A stretch of DNA of 64,000 nt from Aldrovandia affinis (lineage: Eukaryota; Chordata; Actinopteri; Notacanthiformes; Halosauridae): positions 4,282,001 to 4,346,000 of the forward strand of contig JAINUG010000039.1 in assembly GCA_029706075.1 (NCBI GenBank), read 5' to 3'. Shown piece after piece: positions 46,193 through 58,224 of this stretch. The notes under the pieces were generated by a model, which saw nothing but the letters and a program-made list of their open reading frames with translations, made no database searches and was not told the origin of the DNA. Numbering within the stretch: position 1 is the stretch's first letter; each line of letters starts with the position of its first letter. A program made the position numbers and the translations under genes.

Positions 46193-46235
46193 TCCAGTCA
46201 TTTAGCAGACGCTCTTATCCAGAGTGGCGTACAAA
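46193..46235 (-). mobile_element. LINE/SINE 3' tail fragment
   Basis: Reverse-oriented CATTTAGCAGACGCTCTTAT then CCAGAGTGGCG. Confidence 0.65.
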
Positions 46236-46904
46236 AGTGCAAACAAGCACCCCAAAAGTGCCAATAAGCACCCCCCCCACACACACACACAAATTACATC
46301 CTGATAGCGATTTGACTCATTGAGACCGTTTATTCAATCCGACGTAGATATTGTGACCTTGTAGCAATTGCTTTTGCGTTGGAAAAGCAGTCGCAATCCT
46401 TTAGTAAGTCTGGCCCTGGGTGTCATAGTAAGTGCCAGAGGGAGATTGAGGGCGTAGTACTTTAAGTAGCAATTGGGATTTGAGGGTTTAGCGTTAAATG
46501 TAGCATAAGTAGCGGGTACGGGTATTCAATCAGAGTAAAGGCTCAGTGTTCAAGGTTGGCTGAGCCAAGATGCCGTTTGAACTGGTGAGTTTTCAGTCTG
46601 TGGTGGAAGGCTCGATGGCATATCCATCCCTATTTCTTATGCATACTAAAAATGACATGCTCGCAGTGTGCTATCTGTCCTTCAGCGCTGTGCAGCCTTT
46701 TACCAAAAGAATAATGTATCAACACATTTGTTAGATTAAAGATGAAAGAGAGAAATGCAAACGGTATATACTCCTTTGCTTCAATGTCAGCTTTTGTCTT
46801 TTGTTGTGATACAAAGGCAATATTTATAGAGCCAGCAAATACTGCTTGCCTCTACACTCCCAGGATCCAACATACTTTACACGCTCATGCAGCCGCATAC
46901 AAAC

Positions 46905-46994
46905 TAAACACACACACACACACACACACATACGCACGGGCATCATGCGTCCACACATAAACGTGCACACGCACACACATACACACACATATAA

Positions 46995-47062
<68 letters not shown>

Positions 47063-47100
47063 AAATACACCAAACAGAGACAAACACACACACACACACT
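46905..47100. repeat. Long (CA)n-rich microsatellite block
   Basis: Interrupted ACAC tracts, the longest at 46998-47055. Long open frames on both strands here are artefacts of the repeat. Confidence 0.96.
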
Positions 47101-47189
47101 AAAACATTCATTCGTTCTTCAAAGGATGAACACTGTAGACGTGCGCATTCGCGTTTTGCAGCACAAAAACGATCTTCAGAATTCTCTCA

Positions 47190-47285
47190 CTAACTCCATT
47201 TCATCTTCTCACCCACAGAGCTGTCGGAGCTGCAGCAGAAACAGACCTCTCTGAAGATTTCAGAAACGTGAGCTCTCACCAGTAG
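47190..47285 (+). repeat. Exon-like block duplicated at 48466-48583 (copy 1)
   Basis: CTTCTCACCCACAG (acceptor-like), then GAGCTGCAGCAGAAACAGAC and AAGATTTCAGAAAC, then GTGAGC (donor-like). The second copy reads GAACTGCAGCAGATTCACCT, GAAACAGACCTTTCAGAAGT and TTTCAGAAACATTGTGAACT. Confidence 0.6.
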
Positions 47286-48465
47286 TCTTGGTCTGAATGC
47301 ACACTGATTGTGCACAGGTGCCGATGGGAGATTAAGTGGATCAGGGATGCTGTAGAAGAACTGCACAACCTCCGACTGTAGGCCCATGCGTAGCATGGCC
47401 AAACCCAGCGCTGAAAATCTATAGAAAACATGGTCGATGTCTCTGTATGTGAGTGCTCACATGTTCGCCTGTCGGTGAGTGCACACGTCAGCGCGAATGC
47501 TTTCACCTGCATGTAAAGTACATCCGTGTGGAAGTGTGGACTCATGCATTATGCATTGCTGCGCAGTTAGGTAGGTTGCAACGTAAGTAACATTCGGAGT
47601 AAAAATCTGTGAAGGTTTAATAAGCGAAACGACCGTGTCGCCCTGCCGAAGCAGACAGCGTTCAGCGCGCACCTCTCCCATGCCTGCTTTGACTCCTGAA
47701 AGATATCCGTTTCTGCACTGACGTTCTGGTCAGGGCCTTGTTAATGGCATTATTTTTGGCAGCAAGCTGTTGCCAATTTGTTTATGATCAATCACACACA
47801 GCGAGGGGGGGGAAGCCTAGCACCTTGCCGCTCCGCTACGGTTAACATTGTGTAGCAACGCCGCACCTATTGGCACAATCAATTTTTCACCGCGGCAGCG
47901 TATAAATCACTCCCTAACGATGTGGTCCGAGGAGCCAGTGAGCCCGGCGGCTGCAGCGGCCCACTTCCGTCCACTTTAGCGGAAGGAGCGGGGAATTCAG
48001 CGAAGGGGAAATTAATCACGTCCCCCCCCCCCCAGCATTCACAAAGATCAAAACACAAAGCAAGCTTCGGGAAATGCATTGCACCGCATCCTTGTGCTCG
48101 CTGCTCCATCCGATATGAACTTATATCAAAAATGAAATTGCTTATTTGTAGAGTAGGCCCGCTGAAATTCCTGCCGTGAAAAATAACAAGAGGGGCGACC
48201 GCGCGCCGAGCGGAAGTAACCGTGTTTGCGATTTTGATGACAAGCCATGTCACTGGCGACAATGATCGATGCGATTGGACTTAATGGAATGTGTGCAACC
48301 GCACCAAGCGTCCTTGTTTAATGCCTTCATTCTTTTCTATTCCACCTGGCACTGCGGATTCCTCGGCCTCTTGATTTAAACCAGGCGTAAAGGGACCCGA
48401 AAATATATCAAAAAGGTCCAGAGTGCATTTGCCTTTCAAAGCAGAAAAAACAGGCCTTCACAATG

Positions 48466-48583
48466 CTCCCTCTAACTCATTTCATGTTCTCGCGCAGTGA
48501 AGTATTTTTCTGAACTGCAGCAGATTCACCTGCAGCTGAAACAGACCTTTCAGAAGTATTTCAGAAACATTGTGAACTCACGC
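48466..48583 (+). repeat. Exon-like block duplicated at 47190-47285 (copy 2)
   Basis: It shares the CATTTCAT(C/G)TTCTC lead and the CTGCAGCAG...AAACAGACC...TTTCAGAAAC core with copy 1, plus a ~15-bp extra segment. The DNA between the copies (47286-48465) is CpG-rich in part (47885-48230) and otherwise unrecognised. Confidence 0.6.
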
Positions 48584-48897
48584 TATGCCTGGGCACTATC
48601 CGTATCTGTTCGGCCCTTCTCTTTATATCTTTGTTTCCTGCACTCCGCTCCGCAAAACTTGCCAAGTGTACTTGATTGTAATTATGTTATGCGTGACTGA
48701 ATTTGAACTTCACAGAGACTATAAACAATGTAATCATGGCATCTTGATATTTAAACACTTCGAGGAGAATTTTCCAACTTCTAAATAAAGTGTCATGTTA
48801 AGTGATGTTAAGTAATGCAATGCTCCTCTCATTCTCATTCTCCATCTCTCTCTATACACATTTATACTGTATGTGTATAGTATCTTCATATTCTATA

Positions 48898-49335
48898 CAG
48901 GCAGCTGTCCAAATAAAGGGTTCTGTTATGGTGTGGGGTGCATTTGCCTGGCATGGTTTAGGCCCACTCAACTCCTTAAAGGGAAAGGTAAATGCCAATA
49001 AACACAAAGACATTCTGAGTGATCATCTCCATCCCACATTGAAGCATTCCTATCCTGGTGGGAGTGGTCTCTTTCAGGATGACAATGCCCCCATCCACAG
49101 AGTGGTCACCGAATGGTGTAATGAGCATGCAAACGATGTAAACCATATGCCATTGCCATCTCAGTCACCAGATCTCAACCTAATTGAACCCTTATGGGAT
49201 ATCCCGGAGCAGCGTCTGAGACAGTGTTTTCCACCACCATCAACAAGACACCAAATGATGGAAATTCTCTTGGAAGAACGGTGTTGCATCCCTCCAAGAT
49301 GCATTGAAGCTGTCTTGGTGGCTTGTGGTAAGGTA
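48898..49335 (+). pseudogene. Tc1 transposase C-terminal half
   Basis: After a terminal-repeat-like TACAGGCAGCTGTCCAAATA at 48896, the plus-strand frame reads GSVMVWGAFAWHGLGPLNSL, then GLFQDDNAPIHR (second catalytic Asp), LPSQSPDLNLIEPLWDI (third catalytic residue region) and LEERCCIPPRC. The N-terminal half, with the DNA-binding domain and first Asp, is absent, so the unit could not transpose alone. Confidence 0.85.
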
Positions 49336-49343
49336 ACTGCACA

Positions 49344-50168
49344 CAGGTAACTGCCAAAATAAAGTGAACCTAAACCATGGCAGTAAAATGTACCCCACAC
49401 CGTAACAAAGCTGCCAGAAACCTTCATCTTGGGAAACAAGCACACAGCCCTGTAGGTTTCTTTTGACATGCACCTGTCCACTTGTTCAGAACAGGTTGAA
49501 GGATGACTCATCCGACCATATGACCTTTCCATGGTTCAGTAGACCATTGTTTCTCAACCGGGGGTACGCGTACCCCTAGTGGTACGTGGGGGAATTGCAG
49601 GGGGTACTTGGAAATGTTTTTTGAAACCTCAAAATAAATATAAATTAATTGTATTTTGCAAAATAAATAAATAAATAAAATAAAAAAGAATAATGAATGT
49701 TGAAATAATATTCTATATAAGGCCATCAAAATTAATTAATTATTAATGGTGAATCTTAATAAAATGTTTTTTTTTAAATCAAAATATCTGTGTTGGCTGC
49801 TTACACGTGAGGTATATGCCTATATATATATATATGTATATATAGGCCTATATATGTATATATAGGCCTATATATGTATATATAGGCCTATATATATATT
49901 ATGGGTAGGGGGTACTTGGGGATTGTTGAAAATATTTTAGTGGTACAGAGCACAAAAAAGGTTGAGAACCACTGCAGTAGACTACTGCCTGTGTTCTTTG
50001 CACAACTTGTGCATTTTTATGTGTACTCACAAATGTGCATTTTTAGGTGTAATAAGAGGTTTATGCGCTGCAACCCAACCACAGTATCACTCTCTGTAAA
50101 GTTTGATGGACTTTTCTGGATTAAATTGCCTGCTCATGCCCTTGATAGATATTTGGCAGTCAACTGAT
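49344..50168 (-). mobile_element. Second Tc1 copy in inverted orientation, interrupted by hAT MITE
   Basis: It starts with CAGGTAACTGCCAAAATAAA and runs straight into CATGGCAGTAAAATGTACCC, which is the transposase core on the minus strand (VWGTFYCHGLGSL). VHVKRNLQGCVLVSQDEGFW lies further on. After the hAT insertion it continues to about 50168 (TATTTGGCAGTCAACTG). It is a deleted copy lying head-to-tail against the previous fragment. Confidence 0.65.
49545..49974. mobile_element. hAT MITE with perfect 8-bp duplication
   Basis: Flanked by CAGTAGAC on both sides (49537-49544 and 49975-49982). Ends are CATTGTTTCTCAACC and (reversed) CAGTGGTTCTCAACC, with GGGGGTAC repeats just inside. The interior has a tandem ~23-bp TATATGTATATATAGGCC repeat (49797-49900). 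No coding capacity. It landed inside the Tc1 copy and is therefore younger. Confidence 0.92.
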
Positions 50169-50249
50169 TCTCATCTGTTCTGCCTTGCATCTCGCACCAA
50201 TGCACCGACATCAAGGTTGAGGAGTATGAGCTTTTGACCACAGTTGCCA

Positions 50250-50410
50250 CATTATTTTCTTATTTCACGGAATCAAAATGGATTTAATCAGGATTTCCTG
50301 CCAGTGATCAACACAAAATACTCTATCATTTCAAATAATTAAAAAAACTACAGATTTTTTTATTAATTCATTTGAAATAAAAAACAGTGGGGTTTTTATA
50401 CCCACTGTGT
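50250..50410 (+). mobile_element. Tc1 terminal fragment (family of 9280)
   Basis: TTTCACGGAATCAAAATGGA, CAGTGATCAACACAAAATAC and TTTTTATACCCACTG match the subterminal and terminal repeat of the Tc1 family at 16030-16140. Confidence 0.7.
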
Positions 50411-50485
50411 GTGTATAAATACATATATATATACAGTATATGTGTGTGTGTGTGTGTATGTGTTCATAGTAATACACACGCACAT

Positions 50486-50535
<50 letters not shown>
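50410..50535. repeat. (TG)n facing (CA)n microsatellite
   Basis: A TG run at 50441-50462 is followed 25 bp later by a long CA run at 50487-50535, so the two arms are complementary and could form a hairpin. Confidence 0.92.
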
Positions 50536-50537
<2 letters not shown>

Positions 50538-50539
50538 TA

Positions 50540-52270
50540 GTATATCACTTCATAAAGTTAAAATACCGGTCTATGCAAATGTAACCACAGAAAACCTTCC
50601 ACAATGTCATCCAGCATTCACTTCAACCTGCCCATTACAGCAGATGCAGCACAGAAATACAGAAGATCACTGCTAAAGAAGCCAGCCCGAGGGAATACAA
50701 TGCCATTCCCTGCAATAAAGCGGATTATAGATTTTGCGCTGTTCACCCGACTGTCTCCAATGAAATGACTGCGTCCTGCAGAAGTCATTAAAATTTAAAC
50801 CGTTCCCTTTGCTGGATATCACTGCTCTACTCTGCATCCATTATTTTCATTGCAATTGGAAGAGAGTTTCTGGCTCTGATACTTTTCCAGTCGCATACAT
50901 GTATCCTCACAGCGACACTGGCTCGCACACCGGACACGGATTTGGCCGTACTGCAGAACTGAAATGGATGGATGAAAACCTTTTTTTTTTTTTTTTAAGA
51001 TGTGGCCATTAAGACCGCTCAAGGAAGAAATCATGGCCATTAAAGATGGTGAGAATCACATAAATATCCAAATATTTATGTTATTACTACATTAACTGGG
51101 TCTGTTTGAGCCAGATGTTTGGAAGCTGAGAGGACTTGAGAAATGTGAGACAGGCACATGAGACATTGAGACTTACAAGATGTGTGTGTAAGTGCGTGGA
51201 TTCTGACCTTTCACAATCCCAAAATGACAAAACAAGTGACCTCATCCTTTGCACCGACCCTACAAGCTGAATGGAACAATATTTAAATGGTTTAAATCAA
51301 TCGACGATAACATTCAGGTGATGTATTCATTCTGGATTGCATATTTTGAGTTTTGCCTATTGTAAACATCGCGTTCAGGCCCTTGGAATGAAGACTGACA
51401 CGCTGTAATGGAATTCTGTCTCAAACCGCAATGTGTGCTTTTGGGGCTATTCGAGGTCAGTCCTTTTGGGCTTATTCTAGATCAGTCAGTTGTTGAAACG
51501 CCTCCATTCCTGCAGGAGGACTGAAAATGCACTTAACATTTACAACGAGGGCTGGACAAAGATTCTACCATAACTTTACGACGCATGGGCATTTTAATTC
51601 TTCTCAAAGCCGATGACTTACTGTACATCTGTGGCATCCAGAAAACAACGTTATAAACACAGAGCTGTAACTTCGCACGGCAGTTTCTACATCAGCATAA
51701 GGAACCACGGGGAGCTCTGGCGTCACATTGCTAAACTACCAAGGTGCACAGAACAGCCAGCAACCACAACGAGGATTGATTTTGACAATAAAATGATCAC
51801 TTTCTCCCAGTCCACTCCAAGTGTAGTCACATTTTTATCCTCATGTTTTTCCATTAGGGCCAGGCGTAGTCTGAGCTGGAAGGTCGCAAGGTCAGGTCTC
51901 AGCGTGCAGACGTGGGCCTAAGATCCACTGTTCAAGTCTTCACATCGCTCTCAAGCTCTCAGCATTCTCACTCATAACCAAACAGAGGGAGAATAAAGAC
52001 CGCAGTACTAAAGTGCTGTGGCCTCAAGCTCCCCTGTTCATACTGCAGGTGTGCTGAATCCAGGAGGGTAAACACATTCATGCAACAGATTCTGGTCAAA
52101 GAAAAAAAAATATATATTTATGCTATTACTTCTGTACATTATGAGGATTGTTATGGATAAAGCACTGAGATGGCGTATAGGCCGAATAATGTGCTGGAGA
52201 GGAGCTTTTGAGCAGAGATTCACCTCAGTGCTCCCCGATGCACTCGTTTCCAGATTGAGCAGTATTGCAT
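50540..52270. other. Unique DNA, no feature recognised
   Basis: No exon or transposon recognised. Confidence 0.4.
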
Positions 52271-52271
52271 G

Positions 52272-52273
52272 TT

Positions 52274-52310
<37 letters not shown>

Positions 52311-52375
52311 GAGAGAGAGGGAGAGGGAGTGTGTAAGTGTGTGTGTGTGTGAAAGAGAGAGAGAGAGAGAGAGTG
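52272..52375. repeat. (TG)n/(AG)n compound microsatellite
   Basis: Alternating TG and GA tracts; the long open frames on both strands are artefacts. Confidence 0.95.
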
Positions 52376-52442
52376 TCCTTGCATTCTCACTGATAATTTC
52401 TGAAATAAATGAAACACAGAGGAAAATAAGACACCATTCGGC

Positions 52443-52876
52443 CAGGGGCGTCGTTTTGGTATGGCAAGGTATGGCACTCGCCATACCTTGGCTTCTAGCC
52501 ACATTTTTAATTTTAAATCAATCTGAAATAGCCTATGTTTCACATGATAAAATCACATCATTTTATGTGATTTTATCCGCTCCACAAAAGCTCAAAAACC
52601 TTGTCCGTTATTCTCATTCATTCAGGTGGGTTAAACAAACTGTATAAACGCCATAATACTGTTAATTAAAATGTAACATATTCATGAACAAGTCCATATC
52701 ATGTTGTGTCAATACGAACACGTTCTATATGTTATTTTAGTGAAAAACCGGACGTCACCCGCGATTGTGAAGCTAACAAGCTAGCTAGCTAACGTGCCTT
52801 ATGCTGATGAGGTCCTCATCACCCCACCCACCCGTACTCTTGCCATACCTTGGCTTTTGCTGAAATGACGCTACTG
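52443..52876. mobile_element. hAT element, non-autonomous, perfect 8-bp duplication
   Basis: Flanked by CATTCGGC (52435-52442 and 52877-52884). Ends are CAGGGGCGTCGTTTT and (reversed) CAGTAGCGTCATTTC. GCCATACCTTGGCTT occurs just inside both ends in the same orientation, and its reverse complement is next to the left end, so the subterminal region is repeat-rich. The 434-bp interior has no transposase. Confidence 0.92.
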
Positions 52877-52884
52877 CATTCGGC

Positions 52885-55800
52885 CTCTGAAGCGATTCTG
52901 ACATCGGAGCTGAAGGAAGCTCTCCTTGTACCAGTCAGCAGCGCCAACCAGCTGGACGAGAGAGAGACAGTCAGGCAGATTCTCTCTGCTTACTGGCCAG
53001 TACTGTCTGGAAGGATCCCGCCACCGGGATTGCATAATCCCCAGCCCTGCCTTTTCCACACACCCGTCAGAAGCACTTTCCCACTGATTTGAAAACATCA
53101 GCTGCAGAAGTGTGTTCTGGGCTTGGGTCCTTCTGCCCTCACTTTTCCCCCATCGTCCAATGACCCCCTCCTGAAATACACAGCTGGCCAGGATACCCTC
53201 TGGAGCACTGCTCCCAGATGTACGGTGGCAGGGTTAGACCACCTCTCTGAGCTCCAGAGGGGGTCATAAGGGGTCATTCTCACCCTCCCAGAATCCACTG
53301 GGGGAACAAATTCCAATGAGTGATCAAACGAATGAATGTATAATATTTTATTACTGTGTGTCTTATGATGCCCAGCCCATATGAGCTAAAAATGTATCTT
53401 TAAAACATCTAACTGGAGGCCCAGATTAGTACATATAAAACATATCTGCCTTCACCTTCAAACTCCAAATGGAAAAGTGTCAAAGTAAGCTCAGCTTCCG
53501 CCATTTCCAAACTTGAACGAGACCGCTGATGTAACTCTACCAAGTGATGATGCAATGCATGACATCACTCTTCTCACAGAAGTGTTGATGAAGCTATTCC
53601 AGATGAATCTGTGCAATGGTTAACTCCAAAAAGGTCAATAAAAAATGCATCTTCATGGCAGCTCCATTCTAGAACACTTACAGGAGAATCTTCCAGGGAA
53701 AATAGACATCCAAGGCAAAGGCAGTGCCAAAGGAAATTATTCTCCGATATAACACGGACAGCTGCAATAACACCTGCAGACGATGTTGCTCCATTCTCAC
53801 TGCCAGACGCAAAAATTTACTTTTCCAAACCGTTGGCACCGTGGCACTCGAGTGACAGCGTCAGAGGATAACTAGGGGGAAAGGGGGAGGGGGGCAGAGA
53901 AAGAGAAAACCAAACAAGCAAATGCCATGAGATGAGACGTCCGCCATCAGCGAGCACCTGCAGGGAGAGCAATCCCGACTATCTGTGGCAACAGGGACAA
54001 CGTGAGAGAGAGCTGCAATCGCTCTATGAGCCAGCGGCTCCTAATGGGGAAAAACTAAGGCTGCGACGCTTATCTGCCACAACGTTATTTTCCCTTTCAC
54101 TCACAGAGAACATCCTCACACACACTCCTCCCAGGAAGAATTTTAGAAGATAATTGAGGTCACCAGGCGGTTGCTGAGGAACTGTTCCACTGCAGCTGTC
54201 AGGTCAATGACTTGCTATCGGAGCGCAGAATCCAAGTGTAAAACGACCACTCCGACAGCAGGAAAATACACTCTTGCGGTACTGGACTATTTTTATTTTT
54301 AAAAGGAGATGATCACGTGGAGAGATAACAGATTGATAACCGATAAGGGACAGAGCATGGCTGAACTAAGCGTGTTATTGATGGTTTTCAAGGCAAGAAG
54401 AGTCCCAGTCCATTCAAAAGAGTCCTTTTTTAATTTTACACTGAATGTTTTTTTCAATCCCTTCATATACGGAATGCATTCAAATTTAACGTTATGTCTA
54501 TAACATTCCCAAATTGAGTAAACCGGAATGTAAGCGCGATGGGGAAGTAAGCTGCAAGTGTAAAGGGTAGTTATATCAATAAATAATTTGAGGATTCAAA
54601 TGTGTAAAATCACTACAGGGACTTTCCTCTATACTCTTTAAAAATGCTGTGAGATGTTTTTATTTGTGTGCCATTGTCATAGAAATGCAGATAGATCATT
54701 ATGTTTAGGCTGTCATTGCAATATAACAAAATGGGGGTGGGGGAAACACTCAAATGTCGCTTTCATTGGAACAACACGTGACCCAACAATCTCATGCTTT
54801 CAGCATCTACTAGAATGGAATATGAATCAGGACATTTTCCTTTCTTCCTTCCATTTCTATATATACTTGCTTATTATATACAGAGATCAGTTTAAATCCC
54901 TCTACAGAACCTGTGATTTATCTCATCAACAATAAAAAAGAAAATTGCATTCCACGCTCACATTTCTATGAATTCAATGAACCTGAACCCACACTGAGGT
55001 AGGCTCTATCTCAGAGTTAAAAAGGTGTCGGATAATGTCAGCTCACAATGGCCAATATAAAGATTCCCCTGCATCAAAGGGGACTTTCACATCACTGACT
55101 CCACAATTCAGAGAGAAAGATTTGAAGTTTCTCAGACGCTGAAAGCACTGTGACACGTGTCTACCAATCTCCAAAATAGCCAGCTGCCTGCTCACCTGTG
55201 ATCATCTTGATTGCTTGATTGTAAAGGGGGAGGTTCTTGTATTTTTTTGTTGAATGAAGCAGTGCTAATTACTCATTTCCAGGAGGCCTGAAGTATAGCA
55301 GCCGTTCACACGGTGAATTGATGGAAGAATTGCAGCCAATACCGTCACAAGGTTCATCAAGTACCAGTAATGCGTCACATGTTCCAAAAGGGGAACAATA
55401 GAGAGGAAGACTCCCTCAAGTCAAACTCAGCAAATGGATTTAGAGGAGGGAAAAAAAACCTCTTCTTCTGTGGTTTAACAAATCACTGTAGATTGTCTGA
55501 TAGCACAGAACAGCAGGCAGAACAGAAATAGCATAAAACAGCAACAATCCATTTTTCTTCAGCTGGTATTTACAGCAATGTGTTTCCTGGTTGTGAATGT
55601 AGCACCAATTGTGAATCTTAATGTAGAGCAAGAATAAGAATAAGAATATGATTCCTCTGCATCAGGGGGAAGTACTTTTGGTCACTATTATTATGATTCA
55701 TTAGTAGTAGTATTATTCATATTAATAATAATAACAATAACAATAATAATAATTTCAATTTCAATTTCAATTCATTTCTTAGAGCAAAAATGTGAGCTCC

Positions 55801-58220
55801 ATCAAAAATGAACATGCGTACTGAAGGGCTATATGCACGACATTTATGATTGTGTTGTGATCATTTCCCTATAATAATAAACACTGTAAATAGATATGCT
55901 GATCTGTGTTATATGCCGTTCCTGTGAGAACATTTATTATCAATTTTGAAATGATTTTTGATAGTTTTAGTACACTTTCTGTTGGCTTCTCTGTTTCATG
56001 CATTGAAGCTCACATCCTTACCACTTACCACTCATTTCACATATGTCATTTCAAGTTACTGACAAGAGCAACATTGGCTCCTTTTAATACACTTCAAAAC
56101 TGCTCGCTGCAATGTCTCAAAGCATGGTCAATGCTTCCGTCTCCAGTTGGCAATTCTTTTTCAAAACAATAAAATGTCTCATCCTCTCAAAATGTCTCAA
56201 AAAAGCCCAAGGCCCAGAGGAAAAGTACTGTAGCTATTGGACTTATCTTAATCCACCAACTTCTTTGGCTTGTGCCAGAAAGTAAATTATATAATATATA
56301 ATTATATAATTGTATAATAACTCACAACAGCATACTATGTACAATTAAATGGTACCTTCTGCATCATGCATTTGTGGCACTGTTCTTCTCATTTATTTTA
56401 TTGTCATGTATTGACACCATTGACCTGTGCAATTATTATTAGATAGATATTTGCTAGTCATAGAATAATTATCGTCACTCTAATAATCATTGCTTAGTAA
56501 TATGTCATTGACTACCGACTTAGCTGAAGCCAAAGCCTTTATTTGTAGAAGTTTAAAGGTTAAACATCAGTTATCAACAGATTACATCAACATTTATTTA
56601 TTTTGTCAAAACAGTATAAGCTACACAGTTTGGCTGAAATGAATAACCAACGTTTGGGTACTTAGCTGCAGGATCCTAAATATCTTCAACGTCCCCTCCC
56701 TCCCCCAACATAAATGTTAATTAAATATGTATTTCCTTCTTTTTAGCATCAAAATAATTATGCATAGTCATAATTTGAGACACAGTGGTCCATTTGAAAC
56801 AACACGAATCGGAAGAAATCAACCTGATAGTCGTTCATGACATTCAATCGTTGAGCACGCGACACTGCCGATCCCAAATTTATAACACTGTCGTAAACAG
56901 TCCTCTCTCCATGGTTCTGAAGCGGTTGCCCAGGTGACGTGTCATCAAGGGCACCCACCCGAGAGTTAGGTTACTCATTCGACTCGTCAAACTGCAGGCT
57001 TTCTCTATGTGACCTTTTCAACGTTTCCCTTCCCAAGGACAGTTAGTAGTTAAGACAGCTTCGAGAAAAATACGCATCAACCAATTGTGAAAACTATACA
57101 TTATAGTTAATTTCGAGCATACGATTAAAAAAAATAGCTACATGCAATTTACAGGCTATTTTTAAAACAACTGGCCAGGCATATAGGCTACCTGATATTT
57201 GTGACACAAAAAAGCAGACTAGCCCGTATTGTTTAAGGCTCCAGTTGTTCACTTTGTGTCATGTCGTTGTTGTTTAATTATGGGGTTCTGTGTTTTATGT
57301 TATTTTTATTTTGCTTATTTGTCAATTCTCTTATGAAACCGTTATTATAAAAATGTAAGTTTCGTTAATGTTAGATACCGGCAATATCAGGCAAAGTGAC
57401 CATTCCCAACAGCTGTATCTTGGAGTCATCCCTAGTCAAACAAAGCGCGTTATATTAAATATAGAATAATGGATTTTGCCACTTTGCTTGCTGCCGCTTT
57501 CGATGCTTACTTCTGTATCTTGTGTTATAACTCTATGATGTCTCAAGGTGTTACAAAATATTTGGTGCCCGTAAAGGATCGCGCTTTAAAAGGGGTAATA
57601 TTTACGCAGCGATCCAGGTACTCAAGATTTTACACGTCAGACAGACGGTTTGTCAGTTAGGTTTAGGCATTGCTATCCTTTAATCTACATCCTCGTCCTT
57701 CATTGATAATTCAACAAATACAAGCCAGCCTTCAGTCTCGCATTTTTTGACACGAGTAGCCTATGGAGTTGATGGTTGAGATCGAAATGCTTAAATACGT
57801 CGCTTATTCTAACATTGTATTCCTCCAAACGACATATACCACTTATACACATATACACCTGCCTGCAAAATAATGTAAAGACACACACTGTGCATTCAAC
57901 ACGTTCGACTACCTTCTATGTGTTGTGTTAATTTTGTCTTCACTTCTCTTTTTAAGTCACTTTCAGTCAGTTTGCACTGTAACATGCAAATTAATTCCCT
58001 ATTAAAACAGCTCGGTTTAGGAATTGATAATGCTTTCTCATTGCACGGCATCTAGGGGTAGGTGCAACCTGCCCTGTTCAGTCTCTTTCCTTCAGTTTGT
58101 AATGAGGATCGCTGGCGGAACCTCCGAAGCAATAAGCATTCGGACATACATATATGGAGCACGCACTGAAAATGACATGGGGGAAAAAAACATGGAATAA
58201 GCTTCTTACCGTACAAAAGG
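52885..58220. other. Long mostly unique stretch
   Basis: (AAT)n lies at about 55685-55750 and AT-rich palindromic DNA at 56285-56320. No transposon proteins seen. A weak exon-like block on the minus strand at 56824-56916 is discussed in the findings. Confidence 0.4.
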
Positions 58221-58224
58221 AGAA

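Noticed and set aside
46846..47193. Long open frames on both strands over CA-rich DNA
   Set aside because: The translations are His-Thr or Cys-Val runs from a dinucleotide repeat; no start context, splice sites or domains.
49161..49532. 123-codon minus-strand frame spanning two Tc1 fragments
   Set aside because: Its first part is real (inverted) transposase remnant, but the remainder is antisense of the plus-strand transposase, so it is not one protein.
52038..52647. Open frames of 107-175 codons on both strands
   Set aside because: They are carried by (TG)n/(AG)n repeats and then run into a non-coding hAT element.
57469..57660. 63-codon plus-strand frame starting MDFATLLAAAFDAYFCILCY
   Set aside because: No recognised domain, no donor or acceptor supporting an exon, and length within chance expectation for AT-rich DNA.
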